This document shows, in pieces, positions 21,161 to 31,359 of a stretch of 64,000 nucleotides of DNA (the first letter of the stretch is position 1; every line of letters begins with the position of its first letter). Location of the stretch: assembly GCA_003013855.2 (NCBI GenBank), contig PVNU02002837.1:58263-122262 (forward strand), written 5' to 3'. The translations under genes were made by a program, and so were the position numbers. The DNA is from Liriodendron chinense. Taxonomy: Eukaryota > Streptophyta > Magnoliopsida > Magnoliales > Magnoliaceae. The notes beneath the pieces are model-generated. The model saw nothing but the letters and a program-made list of their open reading frames with translations, was not told where the DNA came from and ran no database searches.

Positions 21161-21500
21161 GTTGTCATGCCTCATGCCTTGGCATTAGTGTTGCTTTAGA
21201 GTAAAAAAGAGAAAGTAATAGTCTTCTTTAGTGAGAAGATGGTTCTAAATTGAATTACTCCACATACAACAATGAGTCCTTTGCTACATATGCTCTACAA
21301 GATTTCACATGATTATTTGATTCAATGTGAGCTTTTGTTATATTTGGACCAGTCCTCAAGTACAACAATGGGCAATAAAAGTTGAACCATTGTCATGTAA
21401 ATTGGGTTGTATTCTTACAAAAGTATACAATCTCCCTTGAGAAGAAGGATGGAGTTTAAAACTAGGTGGCTCATTGTCAGCTTACAATGTTTTTCTTTCT
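21161..21500. other. Flank of CACTA-3, no gene
   Basis: The first 33 bases after the CACTA-3 end repeat 13421-13453 with one difference. The rest is non-coding and ends in the T-run that is probably the poly(A) tail of a minus-strand LINE. Confidence 0.5.
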
Positions 21501-21540
21501 TTTTTTTTTTTCAAAAAAGCAAGATTTTATATATATGAAC
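21501..21540 (-). mobile_element. 3' poly(A) tip of LINE-2, separated from its body
   Basis: On the minus strand this reads ...TAAAATCTTGC then TTTTTTG and a run of A, like a LINE 3' end. It abuts the left end of CACTA-1. The matching LINE body, also minus, abuts the right end of CACTA-1 at 28299, so the transposon appears to have split one LINE. Confidence 0.5.
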
Positions 21541-21689
21541 ACACTACACCAAAATCGCGGATTAGGGACGGCTATGCCTTTGGTTTGGAAAGGGCTTTAG
21601 GATGTTTCTGATTTGAATGGGTTTTAAACCATTTTAAAGGGTAGAAACGGTACGGTTTCAAAACTAGTAAGGGCAAATCCCTCATTTCT

Positions 21690-21829
21690 ATCTCTCACTC
21701 TCGCTCTCCCTCTCCCTCTCCCTCTCCCTCTCCCTCTCGTGTTGCTTATCTTCCCCTTTCTTCCAACTCACTATCGTTTCCATCCAAAAACCCTAAATCC
21801 TCAAAGAAAAAGCTCTTTCGATTCTTCTA

Positions 21830-21883
<54 letters not shown>

Positions 21884-21967
21884 ACCAGACTTGGAATTCT
21901 GATCGTTTTTCTGATCGAGGTGCCCAAGATCAGCGCTAAGCTCACCTTCCCCATTTCTTTGACGTAG
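21690..21967 (+). promoter_or_regulatory. CT-rich leader and splice donor of CACTA-1
   Basis: About 150 bp inside the left terminus a CTCTCC array and a (CT)n run (to 21880) flank AAACCCTAAATCC, typical of plant 5' untranslated leaders. The leader ends TTTGACGTAG followed by GTGAGG (donor at about 21968). I infer that the element's own promoter lies in the subterminal region and that this is a first non-coding exon. No TATA box stands out. Confidence 0.45.
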
Positions 21968-22250
21968 GTGAGGATTTTTTCCATTTTATTCTCTGTAATT
22001 TTGGTCAGATTCTTTCTTTCTTTCTTTTTCCTTCTTAAATTTCAGTTTTTTAAAAAAAAGATTTTGGATGGTTGGATTTTATTTATTGGGACATTATTGG
22101 TGGTCTTTATTGGAATTTCTTTTCTGAAGTATGCTCAGATGGGGCCCATGATTCAGTAATCTAAACGTTTGTATGTTGCATCCCACCTTAGAGTGACCAT
22201 GCCCTGAAAATCAGCTTTATAGGAAAATCCCAGCGTTTTCTAATTCGAGA

Positions 22251-22311
22251 TGGTTAGGAAGAAGAATATGGCGATGTTCTTCATACAATTAGAAGAAGTC
22301 ACTAAGAACAG
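22251..22311 (+). pseudogene. Unidentified exon-like fragment in CACTA-1
   Basis: An ATG-initiated stretch encodes VRKKNMAMFFIQLEEVTKNR and stops at a donor-like GTAACT. It is the first plausible coding piece after the leader intron. I do not recognise the family. Confidence 0.3.
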
Positions 22312-23960
22312 GTAACTTGCTTAACATGCCTGATTTCTAGTTGAATTTCCTGCTTTCTGTATGTTTGATGAAATTCCTCAACCGGACTATGTTTCTCAGA
22401 CTTTGTGAACGGCAATGTAATTGTAAATGCATCTCTAATATGTTCTTTTTCTTTATTTTCTACTCTATTATCACATAAATTTCTCATTGTTCTAATGCAG
22501 TTATAGTTAGAAAAAGTTGAAGCATTGGGTCTTGTATACTTGATGTAATGTGAGCCATAGCCATGATTCAAAGAGACTCAAGAGTGGCGGGTATATCTTC
22601 TTCCTAGTTCTTGCTGAATGATGTGTTTGGTTGCACCAAATACCAGGAATTCTCATGATATTTCACATTCTAATTCTTGGGGGCTGGTATCCTCATTCTT
22701 TGATCACATTGTTGGTGTTGAAGCTAATAGCTACTACAGATGATCGAGCTAATAAAAATGCAGGGATGTACCTGGTAATTGCAATCAGATCCTGCCAGGA
22801 CAAGGGAAATCCTACTGCTCTAGTCTCGGTTTTTTATATCATTCTTTTTCACTAATTAAGATCTAACATTAATTGGAACATGTGAAATAAGGTGTGAGGG
22901 GTGATGCTAGTGACATGTTAGTAGTACTTTAGCTATGCAGCTTAAGTTTGGACTATGGATGTTTAACAATTGTCATGGATTCTGTAGTCATCTGGTTACC
23001 CTAATTCGGTTTGTAATTATTTCTTTTGTTTCCCTTTATATTAGATTTTTGTAAGTATATGCTACTCCAAGGAGAGGCTTGTTCGGTCCTCATCTGTATG
23101 GACATTGATTTCATAAATGAAAGGAATTATTAAAGATGATAGGCTTCAATCACTTTCTGTTTTATGCAAGGTTTGTTTTTTTCTTCAAACTCTTTAATGT
23201 ATCACCATTGGTTTTAGTAAAACCTACCATTATGCGGCTTCTAATGATATGAATGGGGATGGAGTTTCTTATACTGGCTAATGTCTTTGTATCTTTGTCA
23301 TCTTGATTCCATAGGACAAGGCATTTGATGTTGGTGAATGCAAGGAGGTTTAAGGATTTGAAGCAATTTACTGGAATCCATGCTCTTCTTTGCTGCGTTT
23401 GTTGTTTTGTATAATTTACGTTCCTTTTACTTGCTCTAAACAAGATTCTAATGGTTAATTTTTCACCACACCAAAAACTTATTCCATCTCAACTGGTTAA
23501 TTTTTCACCACACCTAAACTTGTTCCATCTCAACTGGTTATTTTTTCACAGCACTTTGGTGTGGTGGTTGAGAGTCTCTAGTTGCTCTTTGTAGATGTGC
23601 TTTTTTTTGTTGATACTAGTCCTAGTGTTTTCATTCTTGTATTTTTTTCCCTACCTTTGTTTTTCAAAACATCTATATATTGAATTAAACCGATGTGGAG
23701 TTATTTAGAATTTATAGAACTGATACATTTAATTTGTAGTATCCTTCCTTCTGAGATAGACTTGAACAAATTCAAGTTCTTTTTTGCTTTCTTTTTTCCC
23801 GAAAGTGTTTTTTTTTTTCGCCTTGTAGGAAATGAAGAACTTCCTGAAGACCTAATTTTGGTAACATGTCTTTGTCAAACCATGATCCCGAATAATTTTT
23901 CTTGTCCACTTGTGATTTTCAGAAGTTCTCTTTCTTGGTTTCATCTATTTCTTTTGGCAG

Positions 23961-24101
23961 TCTCTGGCAACTTCACATCTCGAGGCTTGCCAGTGTATTA
24001 TGGCAGATCATACAGCTCAACTATGCCTCTGTATTGTCCAATGGCTAGAAGGGCTAGCATCGAAAGCTCTTGATTTGCAGAAGAAGAGCACTCACCTATA
24101 A
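23961..24101 (+). pseudogene. Captured exon resembling nucleoporin NUP107
   Basis: After a pyrimidine tract and acceptor CTTTTGGCAG (23951-23960) the frame starting TCTCTGGCA encodes a peptide with ADHTAQLCLCIVQWLEGLAS then KALDLQKK, ending at a TAA. This is very like the plant NUP107/NUP84 scaffold nucleoporin segment ADHTAQLCLRIVQWLE followed by LASKALDLE. NUP107 is part of the Y-complex of the nuclear pore. One exon only is present, in the plus orientation. The match is by memory of the family. Confidence 0.6.
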
Positions 24102-24559
24102 CTTATTATTATAACTCGCCTGTACATACAGTAGGTTAGTAGCTAAGTTTTGTAGCACTCACGTATAACTTATTGTTCAGAATTAAACTAAATTTGCAGG
24201 TGAGTTTTGTAGTACATGATTGACTATAAAGAAGTAAACAGAAGGTCATTGTACTTGAATGTGTCCTTGATGCATTTTGCATTTTGTATAAAAATAATTT
24301 TGGGATGCAGATCATATATGAGTAATAGGAACTTTTTTTTTTTTGAAGTCTCACGTGCAATAGGTTTTTGTCTTTCAATTTTAAGTCCAGGTTGGTATAT
24401 GACATATTAGAGCAGATATTTTGGTTTCATGTAAATTATACTTTTTTCTGGAGTTAAATGCATGCAATTTCAGGGTTTTTGAGCTCCTGATGTCTTATTC
24501 ATGCACTTTTTTTAACAGAAACCAGAGTATAAATTGCGTTTTTTTTTTTTTTAATGTAA

Positions 24560-24888
24560 TTGAGTCTTTTATTATGAAGTTGAATACATACATTTGTTGG
24601 GTTTTTCATTGTTTTATTTTAATTTTATTTTTTATAGTCTAGATTGGTGATTTTGGACTCCAGATTTTGGTTTTCCATAGAAATTGTGGTTTTGGATGCA
24701 AATTAGAACATAGATCGTAGTTTTGCAGGTAATTAAGATTCCCTTCAAAGTTGAATTCATGTAATTTTTGGCTTTTTCATTTTTCTTATTTTTTTTTATC
24801 ATAGTTCAGACTTGGTGATTTTAGGCTCCAGATTTTGCCTTTCATAGAAGTTGTGGTTTTGGATGCAAATTAGATCATAGATTGCCTC
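24560..24888. repeat. Diverged direct duplication of about 160 bp
   Basis: The block containing GAAGTTGAATACATACAT ... TTGTGGTTTTGGATGCAAAT (24575-24705) recurs as AAAGTTGAATTCATGTAAT ... TTGTGGTTTTGGATGCAAAT (24749-24871). It lies in an intron-like part of CACTA-1. Confidence 0.7.
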
Positions 24889-25264
24889 ACCTGTGCATAC
24901 TGAAAGCCCAAGCTCACTACACAAGCTCTTGCCTGGGCAATTTCCTTGTTCACCACCATCGTTGTCACTAGACTAAGGCTATCATGATGGCTGGTGTAGT
25001 TAAATTGTACCTATATTTTATTTTTGACGCTTAGCTTGTGTATTGCTAGAGCTCCTTTGGATATCGTTGTTGTTGCATTCTTATTCAGTTGTTTCAAGTT
25101 TAAAGTTGTTATTAGTATAAATTGAGGTAAGTATAGAATCTGGTACAATCATCTATGTTTCTTTTTTACTTTTGTTGTCAATGAGAACTTTGTCGTGGTG
25201 GGCGATTTTTGGTTTTTGACATATGGTGTGGTAATGCTGCAATCAGGGTATTTCTGTCCTGCAG

Positions 25265-25464
25265 TTTTGAGAGCTGTGAAAATGATGAAAAAGGGAGAAA
25301 AGATGCTCCTCACTATGAAGTACCAATGTAAGCTAGCTGTCCTGAGATTCTTCTTTTGAGGCCACATTGATGGGAATTCTCTATGAATTCTAATGTTCAT
25401 CAATCATTTATCTGATGTCCAGATGCATTTGGGAAGAAGGGTAGACCAGCTTCTGACATAGAAG
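25265..25464 (+). pseudogene. Captured FKBP62-like immunophilin, two exons with intron
   Basis: Exon 1 (25265-25327) follows acceptor CCTGCAG and encodes LRAVKMMKKGEKMLLTMKYQ; donor GTAAGC. Exon 2 (25423-25464) follows acceptor TGTCCAG and encodes AFGKKGRPASDIEG; donor GTTAGG. Joined across the intron the split codon gives Tyr, as in the peptidyl-prolyl isomerase domain of plant FKBP62/ROF-type co-chaperones (pattern AVKTMKKGEKVLLTVKPQY, then GFGEKGRPAS). The splice phase is kept and the 95-bp intron is present, so capture was from DNA and not from mRNA. The fragment covers only part of one FKBP domain. Confidence 0.72.
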
Positions 25465-25873
25465 GTTAGGGTTCTCCAATCTAGGAGATTTGTAGGACGT
25501 GGTCCATCTACGTTCAGTCCCAACGGACTGAGAACAGAGTATACTGTTTTAAATTGTGATATGATTTTGTTCCTTTGGGGCCTTGTTTGGGTTTTTTAAT
25601 TGTTCCAACTAAGCGAGTTTTTTGTTCCTTCGGAATTTGTTGAACGGTAGGTTTATAAGATGAAATCAACAATTCAAATTGCTAATTTTATTTTATTGAG
25701 TTCCCAATTAGGTCTTATTTTAGAATTTTTATTTGTAGCTTTGAAATGACTTTCTGTTAAACTGAACGAATCGAATTCACATGGTTTTGTACCATTTTCT
25801 CAAAATGTGATGATTCCATTTCTGTTCAGAGATTCATTTTCTGATATTCCTCATTGTTGTGTCTCTCCTGCAG

Positions 25874-26038
25874 GAGTTGGGTACAAGTACAACAAATGAC
25901 GGAAATGAATATTTCAGAGATATTGAAAAACACAAGAAAGAGTTTATCTGGTTGGATGTACAAGATGTAGATGTGATTGAACTTGTGGTCAATAGGAAAA
26001 AGATTGAGGCAAGGAAGAACTGGCTCCGCCAATTCAAG
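25874..26038 (+). pseudogene. Captured DNA topoisomerase II exon
   Basis: A 165-nt open exon (55 codons) lies between acceptor CTCCTGCAG (to 25873) and donor GTAAAA (26039). It includes LGTSTTNDGNEYFRDIEKHK and RKKIEARKNWLRQF, which match the conserved core of eukaryotic topoisomerase II (LGTSTxxEGKEYFxDxxxHK ... KKKIEARKNWLRQFEPGT). The enzyme passes one DNA duplex through another and is far larger, so this is a single captured exon. A few substitutions (for example VIELVVN where IELAFS is usual) agree with relaxed constraint. There is no stop or frameshift. Confidence 0.8.
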
Positions 26039-26772
26039 GTAAAATATAAATACCATCTAAGTTTTGCTGTGGGTTGCACATTGCTCTTGCGGTAGAGGAA
26101 TTTTTTCGTACAACATGTAAGTCTCAATCATAATCATGGGTAATGGAATCCAAGACAAACTTAGTTGCTTAGTCTGAATTGGTGGAAGCTAGGACCTTTC
26201 TGTCATAAACTAGCAACTATTTTCTCAAGCATTTTGTGTTAACATGGCATAATGGCATTATTCTACAAGATCATTAGTAAAAAATTATTTCCAAGACATC
26301 CTTGGCAATTGCATCTAATTATGTACACAATAGCTAATGTAACTTACTTGTTTGGACTAGCTCATCATCTCCATAGCCACTTTAACTAGCAGCTAAGGGT
26401 ACCAAGTTAAAAAAAGAAAAGAAAATAAAATGACAAAAAAGGATGTCCTTAATGGACAATATAATAGGTCAGATTGGTATTCTCTCTAGTGGGTATGCTT
26501 CTTTTCTACTTTCTTAGGAGAAAACACCATGCTCTCAGCACTAATGGAATTACGCATATACAGAATCATTTTGCATGTATTGGCTTTTGGATTGTAAAAA
26601 GCATGTTTTCTGGCCATTTCTGGAAAAGCAAACTGTTTGGATGTTACTTTTGCTTGGAATGTTGAGTTATTTGGATTCTGCACTTTTAATTTTCAAACAG
26701 GCTGTCTCTAAGAATCTTGGCATTTTCTTACTTCTCTGTGTAACATAAAAATGTTGATGTCTAAAATTACAG

Positions 26773-26872
26773 GTTACATTTGTATTTGGGAGAAAGCAAG
26801 TCCTTTTCGCAATACAGTTGGAAAGTGTCGCTGGGACCGACAACGTTTTGGGAGAAGGTGGATTTGGTACGG
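26773..26872 (+). pseudogene. Unidentified exon-like fragment
   Basis: Acceptor AAATTACAG precedes an open 100-bp stretch ending at GATTTG and donor GTACGG. One frame contains NVLGEGGFG, which resembles the glycine-rich loop of receptor-like kinases, but the residues before it do not look like a kinase. I leave the identity open. Confidence 0.3.
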
Positions 26873-26953
26873 TTTCTCTATTTATGTGAGTATTTTCATA
26901 TACACATGTGCACGTGAAATTTAACCGGGCTTCAAATGTTTGTTGTTGTTTAG

Positions 26954-27081
26954 GTGGGACACTTAAGGCCATGGAAGGGCTACCAAAATACATGAAGATA
27001 TATTTCTTATCCCTCTACAACACTGTGAATGACATTGGTTATGACATACTAAAGGAACACGGCTTTGATGTCATTCCATAG
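26954..27081 (+). pseudogene. Captured terpene synthase exon, broken
   Basis: After acceptor TTGTTTAG the sequence encodes AMEGLPKYMKIYFLSLYNTV and NDIGYDILKEHGFDVIP. This is the exon of angiosperm terpene synthases (TPS-a/b type) that begins at RWD and includes LPxYMKxxxLALYN and GxxxIPYL. The upstream TGGGACACT (Trp-Asp-Thr) is out of frame with AAGGCCATGGAA by one base. TAG (27079-27081) replaces the usual Tyr codon. So it is a non-functional fragment, lacking the catalytic DDxxD exon. Confidence 0.7.
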
Positions 27082-27289
27082 TATGGCAGTTTTTTCATAT
27101 GGTTTTGTATAAATCATTAATATCACATGAGACTATAAGCTTTCTAATGATATAGAGAATTTTTGTTGAATGTAGTGGGCTGATTAATGGGTTTGAAGGA
27201 AGATAGTAAAATACACAGCATGATTTTCGGCCAAACAAAACAGTTCCATCTTCAGTCGATCAAGCATACATTTTCTCGGTACTAAAATC

Positions 27290-27386
27290 ATCCTACTGGC
27301 TTCTATCAGGCTTCCAAAGAAATGGAGTTACTGTTCAAAATGCACTTCTGCTCGGTCATGTAGTACTTGTGGCGGACGTGGGCAGG
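27290..27386 (+). pseudogene. Captured fragment resembling a plastid DnaJ zinc finger
   Basis: One frame reads CSKCTSARSCSTCGGRGQ directly before a perfect donor GTAAGT at 27387. Plastid-type DnaJ proteins have CxxCxGxGA...CSTCGGRGQV at this place, so the match is good on the right, with a short deletion between the two CxxC pairs. A shifted frame upstream gives ASKEMEL, similar to the AEKEFEL that precedes the zinc finger. A competing frame across the same DNA is also open, so the call is moderate. Confidence 0.45.
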
Positions 27387-28298
27387 TAAGTGCTTAACTA
27401 GTTCTTGTTTCATCAATGTTTGTCATTCCAGTAGAGACCCTTGATTTACTGAAGAATACAAACTGCTTAAATTCAAATTGATCGACGGTGATCTTATTTT
27501 TAGATGTTTATGTATATTCTCCATGTAATTGCAATTTTAATATAGAAGGGCTTTTTGAAAGGTGAAGATGCGGAGAAAATATTGGTATGGGACTGTAATC
27601 ACTATATTTTGAATGTTATGTTTACTCTTTACCTTTCTGTGGTTTGAAGTAGGTTGTGTTTAGATGCACTAGTGAATCTAATTGCGAACATTGGGTTTGA
27701 TCAAGAGGAAGTTAAGAAACTGGGCATGTTTGGATGCCACTAAAAAGTTGTTTTTATGCATTTTTTCTTTTCTTTTTTCTTTTTTTCTCGACAAGTGTTT
27801 CAGCAGCTGTTGGAATCATACCCATGACTAAAATTAAATATGAGATTGCATCAGCACGTTTTTCCCTGTGATAGTGGGTCTATGAACGGTTCAGATTTTT
27901 TAAAACATCTCATATTTTGATGTTTTAGGGGTGCTCAAACAAGGCCTTGTACAATATTTTTTCCTTCTTTTTTCTAGAGAATAATGCTTTCGACAAACAG
28001 CATTTCCATTATTATTTTTAAGTTTCTGCAATTAACCATAGAACTGTTGTTGTTCAGAAGGGAGTAAAAAATGTACTCATTTCTAATTTTGTTAATATAA
28101 ATATATCTTTAAATTATTCCTAATTCTAGGAACTGATCGTTCCTAATTTTTTCAAATAGTGTGCTGAACATTAGGAAGGGTTTATAACCGTTCCTAAAAA
28201 TGAAGTTAGGAACGGTTTATAACCTTTCCAAATATTTAACGACACCCTTTTTCACCACGGTTCATGAACCGTTCCTAATTAGCGATTTTCGTGTAGTG

Positions 28299-28990
28299 AC
28301 AGAAATCTGAACAACAACCTTACATTCGGGTAGGCTCACAACACTAAAACCCTGGGGCTTACCTATCATATACCCCTAAAACTAAAAAATTAACCATTCT
28401 AATATTTCCCATGCCCACTCAGTCAAGAAAGCAGCTCCCCTTGATGGGGTTGGGCAAATCCGATGAGGATTGAAGAATCCTCTTAACCTGAGTCTCACTA
28501 CCCCATCTTGCCAACCCGTCCGCAACACTGCTGTTCGCTTCTCTTGGCGTGTGGGAGATCCTAATGTCAAAGCGACACTTAAGGGAGTTGACATGAACCC
28601 ACTAGTATCACATACACCTCATGGAAGGGAGTTTCTTGTTAAACATATCAACCACGATCTTAGAATTGCTCACCACTTCCACCTTAGCTGAAGCCCTGAT
28701 CCACGCAAAGGGCCAGGAGAGGCCCTCAACCAAAGCCCTGACTTCAACTTGAGTGTGGGAACCTAATCCATAACCACTAGAGAAAGCAAAGATAAAGTCC
28801 CCATCTGGCCTCTGCACACTCCACCTCCCTTAGAGGACCCCGTGTCACCTCGAGCTGACCTGTCAACAATAACATTAACTCAGCCCTCTTGCGGCCTAAC
28901 CCACTTAACCACTGACAAATTGTTACGGTAGGTAGCACCCGAGGCAATACCCATGGACTGGAGTGCAAACTGCATGAACATATTAAGTGA
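28299..28990 (-). pseudogene. LINE-2 RNase H (RVT_3) region, frameshifted
   Basis: Minus-strand pieces in shifting frames match the RNase H-like RVT_3 domain of plant LINEs. A segment near 28900 has VNVIVDRSARGDTGSSKGGG. Next come GDFIFAFSSGYGLGS and VEVVSNSKIVVD at 28817-28610. HTPREANSSVADGLARWGS follows near 28530. They parallel, block by block, the intact copy at 59349-59810. The 3' part of the LINE resumes at 21540, beyond CACTA-1. A near repeat of TTACGGTAGGTARCACC lies at about 28923 and 29000, at the upper edge. Confidence 0.7.
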
Positions 28991-29439
28991 CAGTGATTTT
29001 ACGGTAGGTAACACCTGAGGCGCTTACATTAATTGTTGACTACTATGTGACGATGATTCATTTCGAATATCTTAAGAGATGTTTACATGGATGATTCGAG
29101 TTTGGGTGTTATGGTGTTATATGAAAGGATGTTATGGAAGCATGACTGAGCAACGATTATACCCATGATGGGTTCTTCTTATTAGATGTTTATATATGCA
29201 TCCTATAATGCTCCTTGCAGGAAGAATATTAAAAGAGCCATACAAAGGTGTTCATTTTGGGCAAGATAAAAGGATGGCTTTGGCTGTACATGTTATTTTT
29301 TGCTCCAATAAGCTCATGACTTCCCATGATCGATTTGAAGCATCCCAAGTATCGAAAGACAACACACAATACCATTTTTTGAAAACTTATTTATATTCCT
29401 ATTGAAGCATGGATTGATGTGAATTTTGTTTTTTGATAG
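28991..29439. other. No clear gene
   Basis: I see no coding frame that I can support. The right part probably belongs to the gypsy element whose integrase remnant follows. Confidence 0.35.
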
Positions 29440-29752
29440 GTTCATCGAGAAATCATGTTGTGTGGATTCTCTCATGGTTCCGGTGGATTGATTTAAAAAA
29501 TGGAGCATTTTTTGTATCATGCCGGAAAATTTTGGACGCGCCAAACATTTCAAATCTTTATTTCCAAAGATTTGTCTCCATTGTGCGTTGACGAGCCTTA
29601 CATTAGATGGAGATTCTACATTCATTAGCCATTTTTGGAGATCTACATGGAAGAGGATGGAATTCAACTTTAGCATCACATGTCACCCAGAGGCAGATAG
29701 CCAAACTGAGGCGATGATAGTTAGAGTAATTTGTTGAGAGTTTAAGCGGGTG
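29440..29752 (+). pseudogene. Ty3/gypsy integrase remnant
   Basis: Plus-strand pieces follow the integrase core in order: DSLMVPVD (usual DSIMVVVDRFSK), LDGDSTFISHFWRSTWKRM (usual SDRDxxFxSxFWxxLxxxxG) and FNFSITCHPEADSQTEA (usual LxFSTAYHPQTDGQTE). A stop interrupts VD-FKK and another ends the frame near 29737. The catalytic Asp and Glu contexts are altered. It is a chromovirus-like fragment with no flanking LTR identified. Confidence 0.7.
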
Positions 29753-29780
29753 GCAAATAGAAACAATCTTTTTTTTTTTT

Positions 29781-29785
<5 letters not shown>

Positions 29786-29843
<58 letters not shown>
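29786..29843. repeat. (AT)n microsatellite
   Basis: A continuous run of AT follows a T-run at 29769-29781. Confidence 0.97.
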
Positions 29844-29845
<2 letters not shown>

Positions 29846-29943
29846 GGTCTCCTGCGCACGGACCGTAAATAGACATTTACGGTCCTGAGAGAAGTTAGCT
29901 GCGTGGAGCACCGACCTTCGTGGTGGGTTGATGTCACCAAGTA

Positions 29944-30380
29944 CTATGGGCCCCACCATATGTATGTATAATATCCACACCGTCAATCCATTTTGAGAAA
30001 TCATTTTAGACCATTGGCCTAAAAATAAGGCAGATCCAGAGCTCCAGTGGACCACACCACATAAAGTAAAGTAGTGGGTATTGAACGCCTACCATTGAAA
30101 ACTTCTTAGGGGCATAAAAGTTTTAGATTTAGATATTTGTTTTTGCCCCTCATCCGGGGTCTGTGTGACCTTATGAACAGGTTAGATGGTGAATACACAC
30201 CATGGTGGGCCATAAGAAGGTTTCAATGATGGACGTCACTGTTCTCACTGATTTCTGTAATGCAGTCCACCTGGGCTTTGGATCGGATTGGTTTTTTTGC
30301 CCATCCCCCTAAAATGATCTTGCAAAATGGATTGATGGTGTGGATATAACACATACATTATGGTGGGGGCCACAAAACTT
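29944..30380. mobile_element. Foldback element copy G
   Basis: Left arm ATGGGCCCCACCATATGTATG with TATCCACACCGTCAATCC; right arm GGATTGATGGTGTGGATAT then ACATTATGGTGGGGGCC. The arms are inverted and the central blocks are typical of the family. Confidence 0.8.
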
Positions 30381-30454
30381 TGTGACCTCCACAAACAACC
30401 ATTGTGTGCAGCACACCATGCAATCTGCTTCCAGTCCCTAGGCATGGCCGGTTC

Positions 30455-30735
30455 GGGTGGGGTCCACCGCAATGTTTATGTGAAATCCACCCCAAACAAC
30501 CAACTTCATCATCTCATGTTAGGCCCATGGCCCACATATCAGCCCTATTTGTGATTCAGGTGTGCCATATTAATGGAAATATTTTAGAAGGTGAGTGTTG
30601 TATATGCACTATTTCCAATTGGACTGTCCACTTGTATCGCAGATGGGGCTGCTTCTTCATCCGCAGATTGCAAGTTGGGCCACTAACCAACTGGTTATAG
30701 TGAATTTTAAAAGTACATGATGGTGGGACCCACTC
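30455..30735. mobile_element. Related short foldback-like element
   Basis: It starts GGGTGGGGTCCACCGCAATG and ends ACATGATGGTGGGACCCACTC. The arms are inverted but the interior differs from the main family. It may be a separate subfamily. Confidence 0.5.
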
Positions 30736-30841
30736 TATCTAAATAACCTGCCACATATTTGTTTTCACGTAAAAGACGTTTATCGTGTGGGTTTGAATGT
30801 GCAGTGAGGCAGTTACCACTTTTACGTGGTGTGAAGACTTT

Positions 30842-31264
30842 GTGAGGCCCAATGTAATATATGTGTTTTATCCACTCGTCCATCCAATTCTCCCATTCAT
30901 TTTGGGGCATCAATCCAAAATGAAGCATTTCCAAAGCTTAAGTAGACCTCACTATCGAGAACAATAGAAATTGAATGCTACCATTGAAAACTTCTTGGGG
31001 CCACAAAAGTTTTGGATCAAGCTTATATTTTTGTTTTCCATTCATCCATGTCCATGTGACCTCATGAATAGTTTGGAAGACAAATAAACATCACTGTGCA
31101 TCCGAGGATGGTTTCAATGATGAACGTCATTATCACCATTGTTTTCCATGGTATGATCAACTTGAGCTTTGTAAATGGTCCAATTTTGAGATCATGCCCT
31201 AAAATGAGCCGGAGAAATGTATGAACTATGCGGATAAAATACATACATCATAGTGGGCCCCACA
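30842..31264. mobile_element. Foldback element copy H
   Basis: Left arm GTGAGGCCCAATGTAATATATG with TTTTATCCACTCGTCCATCC; right arm GCGGATAAAATACATACATC then GTGGGCCCCACA. The interior follows the family order. Confidence 0.8.
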
Positions 31265-31359
31265 ATCTTAATACCATGGTAAAGAGAGGTGATTGCCTCC
31301 TAGTAGGGTCTGCCTCCACGTAAAGAGTTTATGGGTAAATTCAAAGTAAAAGATGATGT

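Larger units (their letters stand above)
21541..28298 (+). mobile_element. CACTA-1, transposon with captured host exons
   Basis: The element is bounded by CACTACACCAAAATCGCGG at 21541 and, on the other strand at 28298, CACTACACGAAAATCGCTA. The next bases also match (ATTAGGGACGG and ATTAGGAACGG). Near the right end the motif GGAACGGTT/AACCGTTCC recurs as subterminal repeats, and a related AACGGTACGGTTTC lies near the left end. The flanking bases AAC and ACA share only AC, so a 3-bp duplication is not clean. No transposase (TnpA/TnpD) was seen, so the element is non-autonomous. The interior has a CT-rich leader and exon-like fragments of several unrelated plant genes, all on the plus strand and mostly bounded by AG and GT splice sites. 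Confidence 0.85.

Noticed and set aside
23302..23440. Possible exon starting after TTCCATAG near 23320
   Set aside because: The frames contain stops and no family is recognisable.
26773..26872. Receptor kinase exon (LGEGGFG)
   Set aside because: Only the glycine loop is similar; preceding residues do not match a kinase, so no name is given.
29314..29679. 121-residue minus-strand open frame
   Set aside because: It is antisense to the plus-strand gypsy integrase remnant, which explains the sequence better.
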